A model generated the notes under the pieces. It saw only the letters and a program-made list of their open reading frames with translations, did not search any database and had not been told where the DNA came from. From positions 5,022,001 to 5,086,000 of the forward strand of contig NC_089548.1 in NCBI RefSeq assembly GCF_040115645.1: a stretch of 64,000 nucleotides of DNA, in the 5' to 3' direction. The DNA is from Euwallacea fornicatus. Lineage: Eukaryota; Arthropoda; Insecta; Coleoptera; Curculionidae. A program made the translations under genes and the position numbers. Shown piece after piece: positions 1-11,074 of this stretch. Position 1 is the first letter of the stretch; every line of letters begins with the position of its first letter.

Positions 1-1069
1 AAAAAAAAAATTGGTTAGACCTGTTTAAGTATCTGGAATGATGAACATTTCCACGGCAGGTCAGATCGGGCAAACGCTCTGGGGACTTTCGCACTCGTTA
101 GTTCAACAGTATTTCTCGCCAAAAGCGGTTGCTCTTATCAACATTGCTAAGTCATACTTTTTTTTCAAGCAGAAACCATAGACAATTACGTTTTTCATGC
201 AAAAAGGGGATTTCCATTACGGACAAAAAAGTACGAATTAATTAAAAAAGCACATATCATGAACCGTATATGGCGCCCTATATGATCAACGTAAAAATCG
301 TTGGCAGATATGAATCCCCGTTCCGAAAACCTCCGGGTATTTAATTTCGTGAGTTTCAATGGTTTGGTATAGGAACCATAATTAAAAATTGATTTTTAAG
401 TTCTTTACTTTGCGATTCTATAGCTCTGTAATTACCAACTTTCGAGCTGCTGTGGCCAAATGTGGTGGTGCGTTGTAAAGCTTATTACTCTTAATGTCGA
501 AACTCTATTCATGTAAATGAACCTCTGGGGTTAAATCTCATTCATAACAACAGAAACAGTACAAAAACCGAGGGACATGTGCTAAAAGATTTTATGAAAA
601 ACTCCCTGGCTGCCAACTACATAATGCCGGGCAAATTATATGTTAATACCGCAATCTTAGGATACATTGTACCGTTAGGACGAAAAAATGTCTCTACCTG
701 AGGCCCTAATTTACTGCCTAAGGAAGTTAAAATCACCATGTGTCCATCCTATTCTATGGGCCCATTTGCAGATCGTTGTGCCAGTGACCTTTCAAATAGG
801 ACTAGGTGTTATAAAATGCCGATTTCTTTGACAAAAACAGTAGCTATTTGTGGGATTTGCCCATAACCTGTAGAAACCCAGAATTTATGGGAATCGAGAG
901 ATTCTGTCTCTCTGGGATATGCGCGATGTACATATGAAACAGTTGTGGCATTCGTTTAGAGAGAGTTCAATTTCAATCTTCAGGGGGTGCAAACGCGTTA
1001 TGGAAACGTTGTCACTGCGCATAGAGAGCATAAAGGGTTAAAGAACAGAAAACAAAATTACGAATTCTT
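1..1069. other. gene-free left flank
   Basis: No reading frame here looks like a conserved protein and no repeat partner was found elsewhere in the window. The sequence is AT-rich and full of stops. It abuts the eroded 3' end of a mariner remnant at about 1070. Confidence 0.5.
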
Positions 1070-1271
1070 AATTTTTGAGTTTCGAAAAAAAAATCTGTGA
1101 GGGCTAAATCTGGCGAGTAAGGAAAATCGCGAAACCATGTTGATGGATTTTGGTCATCATGATTACGGAAGTGTGGACCGACGCATTCTATTGATGAAAC
1201 AAGAGTTTTTTTTTCGCCATATTCGGTGGTTTTTCCTAATTTTTTAGTTCAAACGGCGTAATAAGTTTGTA

Positions 1272-2812
1272 CGGGGTGGCCCATGTCGAACAGTCCACCT
1301 GAAGTATCTTGAACGGAATTTTTTGCTTCGGAACCCTCGAGACCCGTCAATTTTGCTTTCGATGGGGACACTTTTAGAGTAGAAATTCGTAGGTGTAGCC
1401 GTCCCCCTAAAGGGGGCAGCAAACCCCATTAATAATCTTAAAGGGCAGAGGGAGTCAAGTGACACATCAAATCAAGGATACTTCAATTCTCTTTACAAAT
1501 ATGTTGAATTTCTTTTGCTTCGTTTTAAATATTGTAAAAAACCGTTTTAGAACGTCGATGAAATAATTCGCGAAAAATTACCTGCACTTAATCATAATAA
1601 ATCAACACTACAAAAAAATTGTGTTTTTCATTGAATTCTTGAGGTAAGGTGGTGGGTTTTGTTAGCATTGAACAGGTCCTTTTGTTCGGTTTTTGCATTG
1701 ATCAGAATTGCGCCGGGTAATTTATAGATTCATCCGACGATTCAAAGCATCATGGTTTACACCACTGCGGAAAGGATTAAAATTGTCACCATCAATTTCA
1801 AAAAACAATTAAATAACCCGAGAAACTGCAAGAAATATTAATGGGAGGCGTCCCGGCAAGAATCAGAGCAATCCCTACGTGACCAATTTAATATCTAAAT
1901 TCATGGAGACTGACGACACACCGTTACCAACGAGGCTGCACAGATTGCAATTTTGAGATATAGTGAACTGGATCATGGAAAGTAAAAAAAGTCTATTTCA
2001 AGCAACCGAAAGCAACTTAAGGTATTTCATGTAATAGTATTCAGGTGACCTTGAAAAGCATAACTTCCTTCCCTGTAAGATGAATTTCATTAACGAGCTC
2101 AATGGAGATGATTCACATCGCCGTATATAATTTTTTGAAGCGATGAATGCAAGCATTTTGATCAATCCCAATTTTTTATATTCTACATGATTCCGCACAT
2201 TCTTCCTGAACGGTTTCGTCAACAGCCCTAATTGCAGATAATAGAGTGACGTGAATAGTGGAATTATGAGGGAACAGCATTCACAATATCCAGGAAAATT
2301 GAATGTATGGGCGGGGATTTTGGGAAATCGTATTGCTGTGCCTTGTTTTCTACCTGATAACCTGTCGGGCGAATCTTACTTCAATCTGCTTCAAGACTTC
2401 ATCTAGCTTCGCATTGTGGATATTCTTGAGAACGATCAAGGAGATCTCACGGAATAATATATTTTTTCAACAGGACGGCGCTCCGCCACACTATGCAGTT
2501 CCTGTAAGTAACTTTTTGGATCCACAGTTCCCCGAAGACTGGATTGGTAGAAGCGGTTTCATGGAATGGCCCCCAAGATCGCCCGATTCAACACTATGGA
2601 ACTTTTTCTTATGAGGTTACTTAAAAACCGTTGTGTATGAAAGAACATCTACCTCTTTGGCGAACCTTCGCCACCAAGTAGCTATAGCACGTGGTGAAAT
2701 AAATTCCGAAATGCCACGAAACGTTTGTAAAATTGACGTGTCTCGGGGTTTTCCGAAGAAAAAAATTCCATTTAAGGTATTTCAGGTGGATTGTTTTAAA
2801 TGGGTCACCCTG
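1272..2812 (+). mobile_element. Tc1/mariner-superfamily element, probably DD41D type, with ~80-bp inverted ends
   Basis: The left end (CGGGGTGGCCCATGTC) and the reverse complement of the right end (CAGGGTGACCCATTTA) stay alignable for about 80 bp, including shared CCACCTGAA, GGAATTTTTT and CGTCAATTTT blocks. A TA lies directly outside each end, at 1270-1271 and 2813-2814. Removing the element and one TA recreates TTTGTATAACATTC, which matches the uninterrupted mariner copy at about 39.06 kb (TTTGTATAATATTC). The internal transposase pseudogene is described separately. The length of 1.54 kb is normal for this superfamily. Confidence 0.85.
1752..2720 (+). pseudogene. decayed transposase of the 1272-2812 element
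   Basis: Starts at ATG 1752 with MVYTTAERIKIV, the usual start of a large insect transposase family. It is then broken by stops and frameshifts. It resumes near 2290 (VWAGILGNRI, FLPDNLSGESYFNLLQDF) and shows the catalytic block FFQQDGAPPHY, then EWPPRSPD, then NFFL. Exactly 41 residues separate the aspartate of QQD from the position where relatives keep the last catalytic aspartate. Here that residue is asparagine (WNFFL instead of LDFFL). Spacing 41 fits the DD41D (rosa-like) group. That assignment rests on remembered family motifs. Confidence 0.75.
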
Positions 2813-3384
2813 TATAACATTCCCCGTATATTGTTTGTTGTTTGGAGAGATAGTCAATAAAAATAATCTCACGTGCATCCCAAAAAACTGACGTCATCAA
2901 CTTTTTTCGCCTTCTTTGGACCCGATTTTTCCCTCTCAGTCCATCGTTTTGACTCTCCTTTCGTCTCACGTGTGAAATGATGCACCAATGTTTCATCCAT
3001 CGATCCGTAAAATGGACGCACAAACTGAACTTTATTACCGCAAAAGTTTATCAAACACTCCCTTGGAACATTTTCACGTCCGGTTTTTGTTCAGTTCAGA
3101 GTGATCGAGACACCTATCCTGCACACAGCTTTCTCATATCTAATTGTTCGATCAAAATGTGGTGCACAGTACTTTTTAAAATTACCACCTTCCAGCATAG
3201 TTTTGTGAATTTTTACCAAAACATCTGGAGTGATCAAATCTGGAGTGTCGCTGGGCCGACCGTTGCGGAGTTCGTCTTGTTCGCGTTTAAACTCTGCCGC
3301 CCAATATTTTACAGATTTATTAGCAAGATTAATCATCAGAAATATGATTAATGCTGCCATGTTCACTATTGATTCAATATTCAT

Positions 3385-6300
3385 GTGATTGTTTGACGAT
3401 AAGACGTAATATTTGATGATAAATAGACCACTGTCAGGTTGGTGTTATAAAATAATCAAACTGGTCGTATTACTGTAACCATACGCGCAATGAAAAACGT
3501 GTTTTTATCGATGTTGAAGACCTTTAGTACGCAATTAAATTGACATGATTTGTTGAAACTTCAACGTTTCCAAGCACGAGTGCATTTATCAAGGAAATAT
3601 CGTTGTGAAATTACTCAATCGAACATTCAGAGATGATTCTCGAAGGGCTTTGATTCCAGATAAATTATGTAATTTAGTTTATTGCAGAGCGAGTCCATAA
3701 ATAACTGTAAAATTTTCAAAAATTTTTGAAGTTTGTGGGCAGGCTGCTTGGTCATAAAAGACAAGAAAAACAGGTATTCAAACAAGGGCTTAACAAAAAG
3801 ATAACCCAGTTAACCAGCACCTTTAGGTATGATGATTCGTCACGAATGAAGTGTCATTTTGTTTAAAAATCGCAATAACAATCGGTAGCATAATATAAAG
3901 GTCAGGAAACCAACCCTCATTAAAATTCTGCACGAAGGGTTGTAACTTTGGGACCCAATTTTATTGCTTCGTCCCAATATCCTTAACGGAGTTATTCAAT
4001 AGACGTGAGTTTAGGTTTAAAGCCATTGTAAATATTTTATGACCCTTTGATGGCAAACTGGTGTCAAAACCATGCTGAAAGCATGACGAAGTTAAGCTAC
4101 TTTTACATTTCAGACAATTTAACTCTAGAGCGCGTTTCTATTGATACATTACTGTTTGCCGCAGTTACCAAAGTCCGTTTTGTTGCTTAAGATCAAGAGG
4201 AGGAAAGAGGAAGGTCTTTCTGAGATCTAACGGGGCCTTAATAATTTAATTTAAACATTATATTCTTCATATTATAAAGGCCGAAGCGGGGAGTAACCGC
4301 TGGGGAAAGCGTCCCGAAACTTACCATTGTTGTAAAAATTCAAGAAAATAAAAACCCAAAAATGTGAAAACTGCAAAGGTTACTTGCGCCGAAGTTCAAA
4401 TGCGTGACTTGTCAGAGGACTTTTCCTGAAGGGCCGACTTCAGGGGTCTGGAATATGCCAGTCAGTACTTTAGTGATCTGAAAAAGGTGAATACGAACTC
4501 ATTTGAACGATTGTGATTCGCTCGTTGGGCGATTCGGACACATATAGACATGGGGAGGTGTTCGAAAATAAAAAGCAAATACATAATGATATTTTGATGA
4601 AAACTATACTGGTTTATTTTCGCTCCCTATGTAACAGAAATGACGTAAGGCTATTGGGTACATGTGTGTAACTAAAATCAAAATATTTTAACGGAATATT
4701 TGCCACATGAAATGGAATATAAACCTTAACAAATATAAACAATTAATAAAAAAAACATGTGTGCATAATCACATTATATCATTATACAGGGTGGGGCACC
4801 GAAAAGTTTCCACTCAGGTTTTCTCTGCCTTTAAACGAATAAATACAAATATGTCCGGGCGTGAAATCCTTAGTTTTCAGGGGGGATATATGTTTTGCTT
4901 ATTAGCGCGTTCGCCGCTCCAACCCCTAGGAAGCAGTGGCTGCCACCCTTAAGGTCTTAAATGCTCCTCCGAGAGGGGAGTTCGCGTGTACGGGCGGAAT
5001 GGCACAAACGTCAACCTCTGAACTACTGAGAATTGAACAAAGTAAGAAAAGTTCCACTGAATGAATTACCACGTTTTGGAAAAAGAAACACTTTCTCCGA
5101 CAATTTAAATTAAAATCAATTCCGTTTGACGGTGTCACGTGATGTCCCATGCACGATTAAAAATCGATCGAAGTGCCATCAACGTGCGTTAGACATACCA
5201 GGTGACCCATGAGAAACGAAACGAACGTGCTGGGTCCATAAGAACGTTTTTTTTTCCCCATAAACAGTGACGCGTCAAATTTATTTATAAAGGGGACAAC
5301 TTCTGCGATAAAATTCACTTCCAAATTGTTTCTCCCCCCTTGCGCTGTGATTACATCCGTAAAACGTTAATTGGGTTTGTAGGGCAAGGGACACCCCATT
5401 TGAAAGGCATTCCTTATCCCGAATTCGGTGCGATAATATATTTTTTTAATTTCATCATGTCATTTGAGAATGATGGAAACCATGTAGTATGAAATTGACG
5501 ATACACAGCTCCAAAATAAAATAGATAATTGAAGGATTTAAGCACACAATGAGAGTTGGTTATAAAATGCGAGTTAAAGTCAACATATGGAAGAAATGGA
5601 TAGAAAAAAGTTAATCCCTCAAGACGAGGCCATCAATGGTTTCATATGTTGACTGCCTTAAAAATAAACGGATCGTCTAAACAAGTATATGTAAGTGGGG
5701 GAATGAACTTACCTTCAGTTAAAGAGAATGAGATATTCCAACACCACTACGAGTTGTACGGATTTGTTTCTTTAATGTGGATATTTGAGACCGGAATTTC
5801 TAATTTAAATTTATCTGCAACCTTCCGCCAATGGTGATGAACCATTACGTTTCCTTCGGAAAAATAGAAGGTAGAGCGACTGCGAATATCTCAACTCTAT
5901 TGAAGGAAACCTTCGTTGAAACCAAAATAGAACCAAAACGAATTTTGGGGCGAGGAACCGAGCGGTGTTGCAAGCTATTTTGCAGTAAGAGAGGGATTTT
6001 GCATCGACGAGAATACAGCGGACAGTAATCATTAATGGCACTCATCAACATCGTAATCTTTATGTTACAACAACTAGTGCTCTATTCTAGGATTATTGCT
6101 CATTATTACTGACCACTCGTGTACACAACACGTGAGACTTTTAAAAACACTTGGCATGGAAACATCCGCTCTCATTGGGTATTTATATGTATATATTACA
6201 GGGGTAGCAGGAAAACGCAAAAACGTAAATAAGGCATATTTGTTAGAAAAATACAGGGTTTAAGTTTAAATTGCCGAAAATGCAATTTTCTCCTTGCAGA

Positions 6301-6715
6301 TTGGATCAGGTGAAATTATTTAAAATACTCTATACGAGGTCGAATGAGATAACTTATTATCGAATTATCAACCGCTAATTTATGTTAATCATGTAAAATT
6401 TGCTAATGATATGAATCGCGTATAATTGTTTGCTGAAATTAGATAGGTGTCATATAGCGTCAGAGGGAATAATAAAGTTGTCTGTGGGATATAAAACTGG
6501 TGTTTCCGGCGGCCGTTTGAATGGATCATGTTGCCACCTCAACCTTCTCACCGATTACAGTGCGCGTTGCCATCTTGGTTGATGTTCACTGTGAGGCTTC
6601 ATGATTTGCTTAAAACTGGGTCCATGAAACGATTCGGTGATATCTCACTTTTAGAGATCTTCCTACTCTCCTTTCGAACTCTGCCCTTTTCGTATGTTGT
6701 GACAAATTAACTGTG
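3385..6715. other. gene-free stretch with one orphan transposon end
   Basis: No supported gene. At 4787 a solitary terminal motif TACAGGGTGGGGCACCGAAA marks the end of an inverted-repeat element whose partner was not found. Short frames at 4707-4952, 5646-5837 and 5811-6051 overlap each other on both strands and have no recognisable domain. They are treated as chance. Confidence 0.45.
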
Positions 6716-8095
6716 CTGCGTGACATAGAAAAGAGGACACCCCGTAAAACGGTTTTATTTAAACAATTTTTGGTATGCATGTTTGTATATGGGAATACAA
6801 AAAAAACGATTAAATTTTCAGTCATATTTATCAACGTATTTACGAGTTATCAGGAATTTTAGTTTTTTTTTTAATATAAAAATTGCAATAAAAAATTAGC
6901 AATATGACTGCAAAATATAATTTATTGGTGTATAGTGTGCTTGGAGAGTGTTTTTAGATTGATCAAACATAATTTAAAATAAAATAAATATACCTAAACG
7001 CACAATGGAGCGAAATTTTCATCAATCGAGCGAGTGTAAGAGAGGCCGCGAGAGGGCGCGAGAGGCCGATCGGTCATTTAGGGAAATCGCCACTAGATTG
7101 AACCGTACTATACACACTATAGCAAAATGTGGTCATGCATGGTGCCAAGAAGAGCAAACAGGCACAGAGAGGAGTACTGGACCATCCCGAAGTACTACAG
7201 AACGCCAAGATCGCCTTCGAATTGTAGCTCTAAGAGATAAGTTCGTTTCGTTGAGAACGCTGGAGGATCAGGGGTTTGCTGAGTGTGTGAGAGGTCCATT
7301 GGGATTCGAACCATTTATCGCCGGATAAGAAGTTTTGGACTGATTTCCCTCTGTCCCCATCTTGTGTTACACCTCACCTTAAATCATCGTCGAAATTGAC
7401 TGAGATGGTGCAAAGAACGTGTACATTGGAATCTTGAATGAGGATCATGTCGTGTTTAGCGATGAATCCAGATTCCATTTGGATATGCGTGATGGCCGGG
7501 CAAGAGTAAGAAGAAGATGATGTGGAAAACGAGATTCTTAGTTAGCAATACTGAGGCATGTCCATCAAATTGTTGGGGTAATGGTTTGGGGTGCTATTGC
7601 ATATGATTGCAGGTCACCTTCACTTTTCATTAGGGGCAGTGTGACAGTCCAACAATACATCCAACCAGTTCTGAAACCTCATCTCGTGCCTTATCTGGAA
7701 ACTGTTATTAATCCATCAAGACAATGCACGACCATATGGGACTTCTTTCAACAAAATGCAATTAATTTGCTACCTTGGCCACATCGGTCTCCAGACCTCT
7801 CACCGATGTATGGGATATTGTAGGTAGAAGGTTACATAATTTACCCCATCTCCCACAAACCCTAACGGCGCTACGTAGTGCTGTCCAGTTAGCCTAGAAT
7901 CATATTTCCCAAGAGGATGTCAATCACGTATAAGGCACCGCGGAGGACCAAAAAATTATAACTTTTTTTTATGTTTTCAACAATTAAATTTATTCTATTT
8001 GTTAATAAAGTACTTGTTTTAGCATAAGCATGCATGCTAAAAATTATTTAAATAAAACCATTCTTACAGGGTGTTCTCTTTTCTATGTCGCGCAG
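6716..8095 (+). mobile_element. Tc1-like transposon with long terminal inverted repeats
   Basis: The left end reads CTGCGTGACATAGAAAAGAG and the reverse complement of the right end reads CTGCGCGACATAGAAAAGAG. The match continues through an ACACCC block and GGTTTTATTTAAA to the GCATGCAT region, about 65 bp in all. TA follows the right end (8096-8097); the left copy is TG, presumably mutated. About 1.38 kb encloses one decayed transposase in the plus orientation. Confidence 0.85.
7005..7935 (+). pseudogene. Tc1-like transposase, inactivated
   Basis: The first intact segment (107 codons from ATG 7005) carries the paired-type helix-turn-helix (RSFREIATRLNRTIHTIAK) and the family's GRPRSTTERQDR-like linker. 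Further blocks occur in changing frames: FSDESRFHLDMRDGRARV with the first catalytic aspartate near 7455; VWGAIAYDCRSPSLFI at 7581; HQDNARPYG with the second aspartate near 7718; LPWPHRSPDLSP near 7775; and VWDIVGRRLHNLPHLPQT near 7810. Codons between SPDLSP and VWD are lost, removing the third catalytic residue (normally the E of PIE). Several frameshifts are also present. It cannot code for an active enzyme. Confidence 0.85.
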
Positions 8096-8097
8096 TA

Positions 8098-9353
8098 TCT
8101 TAACCAAGAACTTTTTCCTCATAGACTGTGACAAACCGCCATTTCCACGGGGAGAATGGCAGTGAGTTCAAGCTTGGAGGTTGTAATTAGGGCGCAACGA
8201 CCTTTAATATGAGCTATCACTCGCCCCCCCCCTTCTCACTAGAAATTTCGGGGGTAACTGTCATCTCTGTTCAGGACTTGGAGGTGAAGGGTTAAAGATG
8301 CAATAAAAAATCGCCCCCCTTGAATCGGAAATCGACGAGACCGACTGTTTTTACACATTTTAATTTTAAATACTGAACGTCGAGTTTACCCTGGACACAT
8401 ATGTGTGTGCGTTATTCAGTGACGAGTGGGTAATGCGGATGAGAATTAACGTGAGTTAACGGCGATAACTCGACAAATAAAACATTTCATATCTTGATGT
8501 TTTAATCATAACCTGAACTAATTTCATATCAGTTGATAGAGCCACAAAGCAAGTTTTCAACAACAAAAGAGCACGGGTCGGTGCAGCCTAAAAAAAAATA
8601 ATAACCATGGAAAGAAACACCGTTACTCTGTACCACCCTTGCGAAAAAACGAGCCCTTCAAAAGGCATTTTTGCTAAAAAATAGAGTATTTCTCGGAAAC
8701 GTTTTTTACCTTTTTTTGTAGGTTTACAATAGCCGATCACTTTATTTAGGTCCCGTTAGAACTTTCCGAAATGCCGGAGGGTGCAGAGTTGGCACGGTTA
8801 ATGGTACCGAAAAGAACTAACAGTAAGAGAGATATTTTTTAAATGTGCGAATATTAGAATTTATTTTATCAAAGACGAGCGGGATTAATTCAACTCCCGT
8901 GGAGAGGAATCTTGCCCGAATCCTTCACTAGATTCAAGACTAATGTGATAGAGAGCAAAGCTTCATGCCTGTTCCGACACATCATCATTAGCACCTCGCT
9001 CGATATCGAAATCACTCATTAGCGAACATCTTAGCTGGTAAAAGCGGCATTATACTTCTGGTCAAAAATTTGTGTTCAGAGCCGTTATCGAGGGGTCTCA
9101 AAAGGCATCCCTTGTTCCGATTCCAAATACCAACAACCTTATCACCGTTATTCTTCGTTTTTTATGGCATTGTGATGTTTAAACCGCCCTCTTTATACGA
9201 GGGCCGGCCGACTTGCGTAATTTCGTCTCGGCGAATTTGGCTCATAAAATTGCATCAACGGGACTTTTTTTTTTTTAAGGGCAAATGCCCTCATTTTCTA
9301 GTCCTTCCAACAAGATTCTTCAGTTAGTCTCTAACAGTTCTTAACGCAACGTC
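8098..9353. other. intergenic region upstream of the bZIP gene
   Basis: No gene seen. It contains a C-rich tract near 8223 and an AT-rich area. A TCAGTT arthropod-type initiator at 9320-9325 lies 29 bp before the bZIP start codon. No TATA box was seen at the expected distance upstream of it. Confidence 0.4.
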
Positions 9354-9809
9354 ATGAACTCGCAACACCAGCCATTTTACTGCTGCTCCCCGGCATTCGT
9401 GACTTCCCAGCGACCCTTTAAATTTATTCCGAACGATTCATCAGAGTTATCACATAGATTAGAACTAGCGGACCTTGTACTAGCTGGACAGTACACTTCA
9501 TCGACCAGATACCTACAATACAGAGAGCAGTGCCTAAAAGGGTTAGCCAGGAAGAGCGGCGAAGTGAATAAGAACATGGTGAGATTTGAAAATACGAAGT
9601 CGAGTGATCCCGAGTACGTCCAGAGGAGGAAGAAGAACAACGAGGCATCAAGGAGGTCTAGAGAGGCGACGAAGAGAAAGCAGGATGAACTAGCTATAAG
9701 AGTGAAGTTTCTGGAACAGGAGGTATTGCATCTGAGGACCAAGTTGCTGGAGACTATTAATGAGAGGGACTTTCTGGGCAGCCTCCTCTGGAGTCGTTAT
9801 GTACAGTAA
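9354..9809 (+). CDS. intronless bZIP transcription factor, PAR/CES-2/NFIL3-like
   Basis: Encodes 151 residues. Residues 85-110 form a bZIP basic region: DPEYVQRRKKNNEASRRSRE has the NN-E-A-x-x-SR core that contacts DNA in the PAR/CES-2/NFIL3/giant group. The leucine zipper follows directly, with L113, L120, L127, T134 and L141 at seven-residue spacing. The protein stops 10 residues after the last leucine, as is common when the bZIP is C-terminal. The N-terminal 84 residues have no domain I recognise. The product should act in the nucleus as a dimeric DNA-binding regulator. There are no stops or frameshifts and no splice site is needed, so this is an intronless gene or a retrocopy. Which orthologue it is (giant-, NFIL3- or ces-2-like) I cannot say. 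The long opposite-strand frame here (9742-9377) is a shadow. Confidence 0.8.
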   Translation: MNSQHQPFYCCSPAFVTSQRPFKFIPNDSSELSHRLELADLVLAGQYTSSTRYLQYREQCLKGLARKSGEVNKNMVRFENTKSSDPEYVQRRKKNNEASRRSREATKRKQDELAIRVKFLEQEVLHLRTKLLETINERDFLGSLLWSRYVQ

Positions 9810-10289
9810 CTGTGAATAGCGCACCGGGAATGTGTGATGACTTGTTATGTCATGGAATTATTCTACGGACTTCCATGGCATTTAACTGTATCCCGTACCA
9901 ACCCGTGCCGCAACCGAAAAGTTCCCCGCAAGTTTTCCACACGTGTCCATTTCATAGTATCCATATTCTCGGTAAGCTATCTGTGTCAAAATTAGGAGAA
10001 AACCTGTACTTTTGATAGGGGCAATGTATAAAAATTGCTTGTTTAAGCTCAGTAGCTCAATATACGTCTTATTATGTTACATAATTGCAAATTAGAAATG
10101 GGTATTAAATCGACCTTGCGTACGCATATTACTAAAGTAAGGTACGCTACAAGTAGTGTCTCATTTAGCCTCCAATTCGCTTAAGCTAAAACGTGGTTAT
10201 GCAATTACGCACGTAATGCTTAGATAATTCAAATTGAGAAATCGGAAATAGTTTTCATATTTAGCTAATTTTTAAACTTTACTTAGCAC
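9810..10289. other. 3' flank of the bZIP gene
   Basis: AT-rich sequence directly after the stop, probably 3' untranslated sequence at first. No clear AATAAA was found close by, so the transcript end is not placed. No other feature seen. Confidence 0.3.
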
Positions 10290-10760
10290 CTCGGACGTTG
10301 TACGTCACTGGTTTTATACAACGAGAATCCCCGAGTAGCTTCGTGGAGACATAAATATCAGGCAGTCGAGTGCGTAAAAGTCAGGTTTCCCCAAAAAAAA
10401 ACCCACGTATTTCCAAAATTTAAGCCCATCTAGGGCCGCTCGACGCCACTGATTTTATATAGAGTTACGTTTTCGTCTAGAGACGGTCATTTCTCATTTA
10501 CCCCCTGAACAACTAAGGGCGTACTGAAGGACAATTACGAAATTAAAAAATTATGTATACTTCAAAGTGAGTTTCACTAATTTATTTTTCCGGCAGCGCT
10601 CCGCCCCTGATTTTACCAATTCCTGAACAGTTTCTCAGAGGGCCGGAAATTTATCAGCTAAAGATTTAAATGTGACCGCCCTACCGAAGGGCAATTGCGA
10701 AATTAAAGCTAGAAATATTCGATTTTATATTCAGTTATTATGATTTGTCAAAAAGCTCAT
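10290..10760 (+). repeat. degenerate ~150-bp tandem repeat, about three units
   Basis: Three spaced copies share a core. TCACTGGTTTTAT lies near 10306, CCACTGATTTTATA near 10448 and CCCCTGATTTTACC near 10604, giving periods of about 142 and 156 bp. The last two units also share a downstream block (GAAGGACAATTACGAAATTA against GAAGGGCAATTGCGAAATTA). The blocks just before each core (GACGCCACTG, TCCGCCCCTG) resemble right ends of hAT-type elements, so these may be stacked element ends rather than a satellite. Confidence 0.5.
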
Positions 10761-10941
10761 TTTAGGGTCTGTTCAGACGTCCGTAGCCCTCTAAAATAAA
10801 CTTCGGTCAGTGGCGTGTCTTGCGCGGTGGAAACCTTTTAATTCTATCAGTATAAGACATCTTGTGCTAATACCGAAATTCGGTAAGTTAGTGATGTGCA
10901 GTTCAGTGAATAAAAAAGGCCTGTGTGAGTTTAATATCGTA

Positions 10942-10947
10942 TTTATT
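10942..10947 (-). other. candidate poly(A) signal of the Gly/Tyr-rich peptide gene
   Basis: Minus-strand AATAAA within ATAAATAAAT, about 130 bp after the stop codon of the peptide gene. It is the nearest such hexamer downstream. Position and sequence fit; use is inferred. Confidence 0.4.
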
Positions 10948-11074
10948 TATAAAACGTATATAGAAAAAAGTACATTCGAAATTGGTTTGTGCTAATGGTC
11001 AGGATAAGTTTTTAAATTATAGTACGGAGAAGCCCCCGTAAGAAAAAATGTACAATTGACAATTCTCCATTGCT

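Larger units (their letters stand above)
1070..3384 (-). mobile_element. mariner-like remnant, split by a later insertion
   Basis: Two separated blocks (2813-3384 and 1070-1271) match successive parts of the better preserved mariner at 38.6-39.9 kb, on the same strand. The minus strand of the right block reads like a mariner N-terminus (KYWAAEFKREQDE followed by a GRPSDTPDL segment). The left block matches the catalytic-core part (GGGCTAAATCTGGCGA on the plus strand is the reverse of the residues before the last aspartate). The blocks are interrupted exactly at a TA by the element at 1272-2812. Many stops and frameshifts are present, so it is dead. The last part of the transposase is lost at about 1070. 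Confidence 0.7.

Noticed and set aside
7295..7325. Minus-strand GGTTCGAATCCC, a perfect tRNA B-box word
   Set aside because: The surrounding bases do not form a T-stem or acceptor stem, and the site lies inside the Tc1-like transposase.
9377..9742. 121-codon frame opposite the bZIP gene
   Set aside because: It is a shadow of the bZIP frame; its composition (Ser/Leu/Phe-rich) follows from the coding strand.
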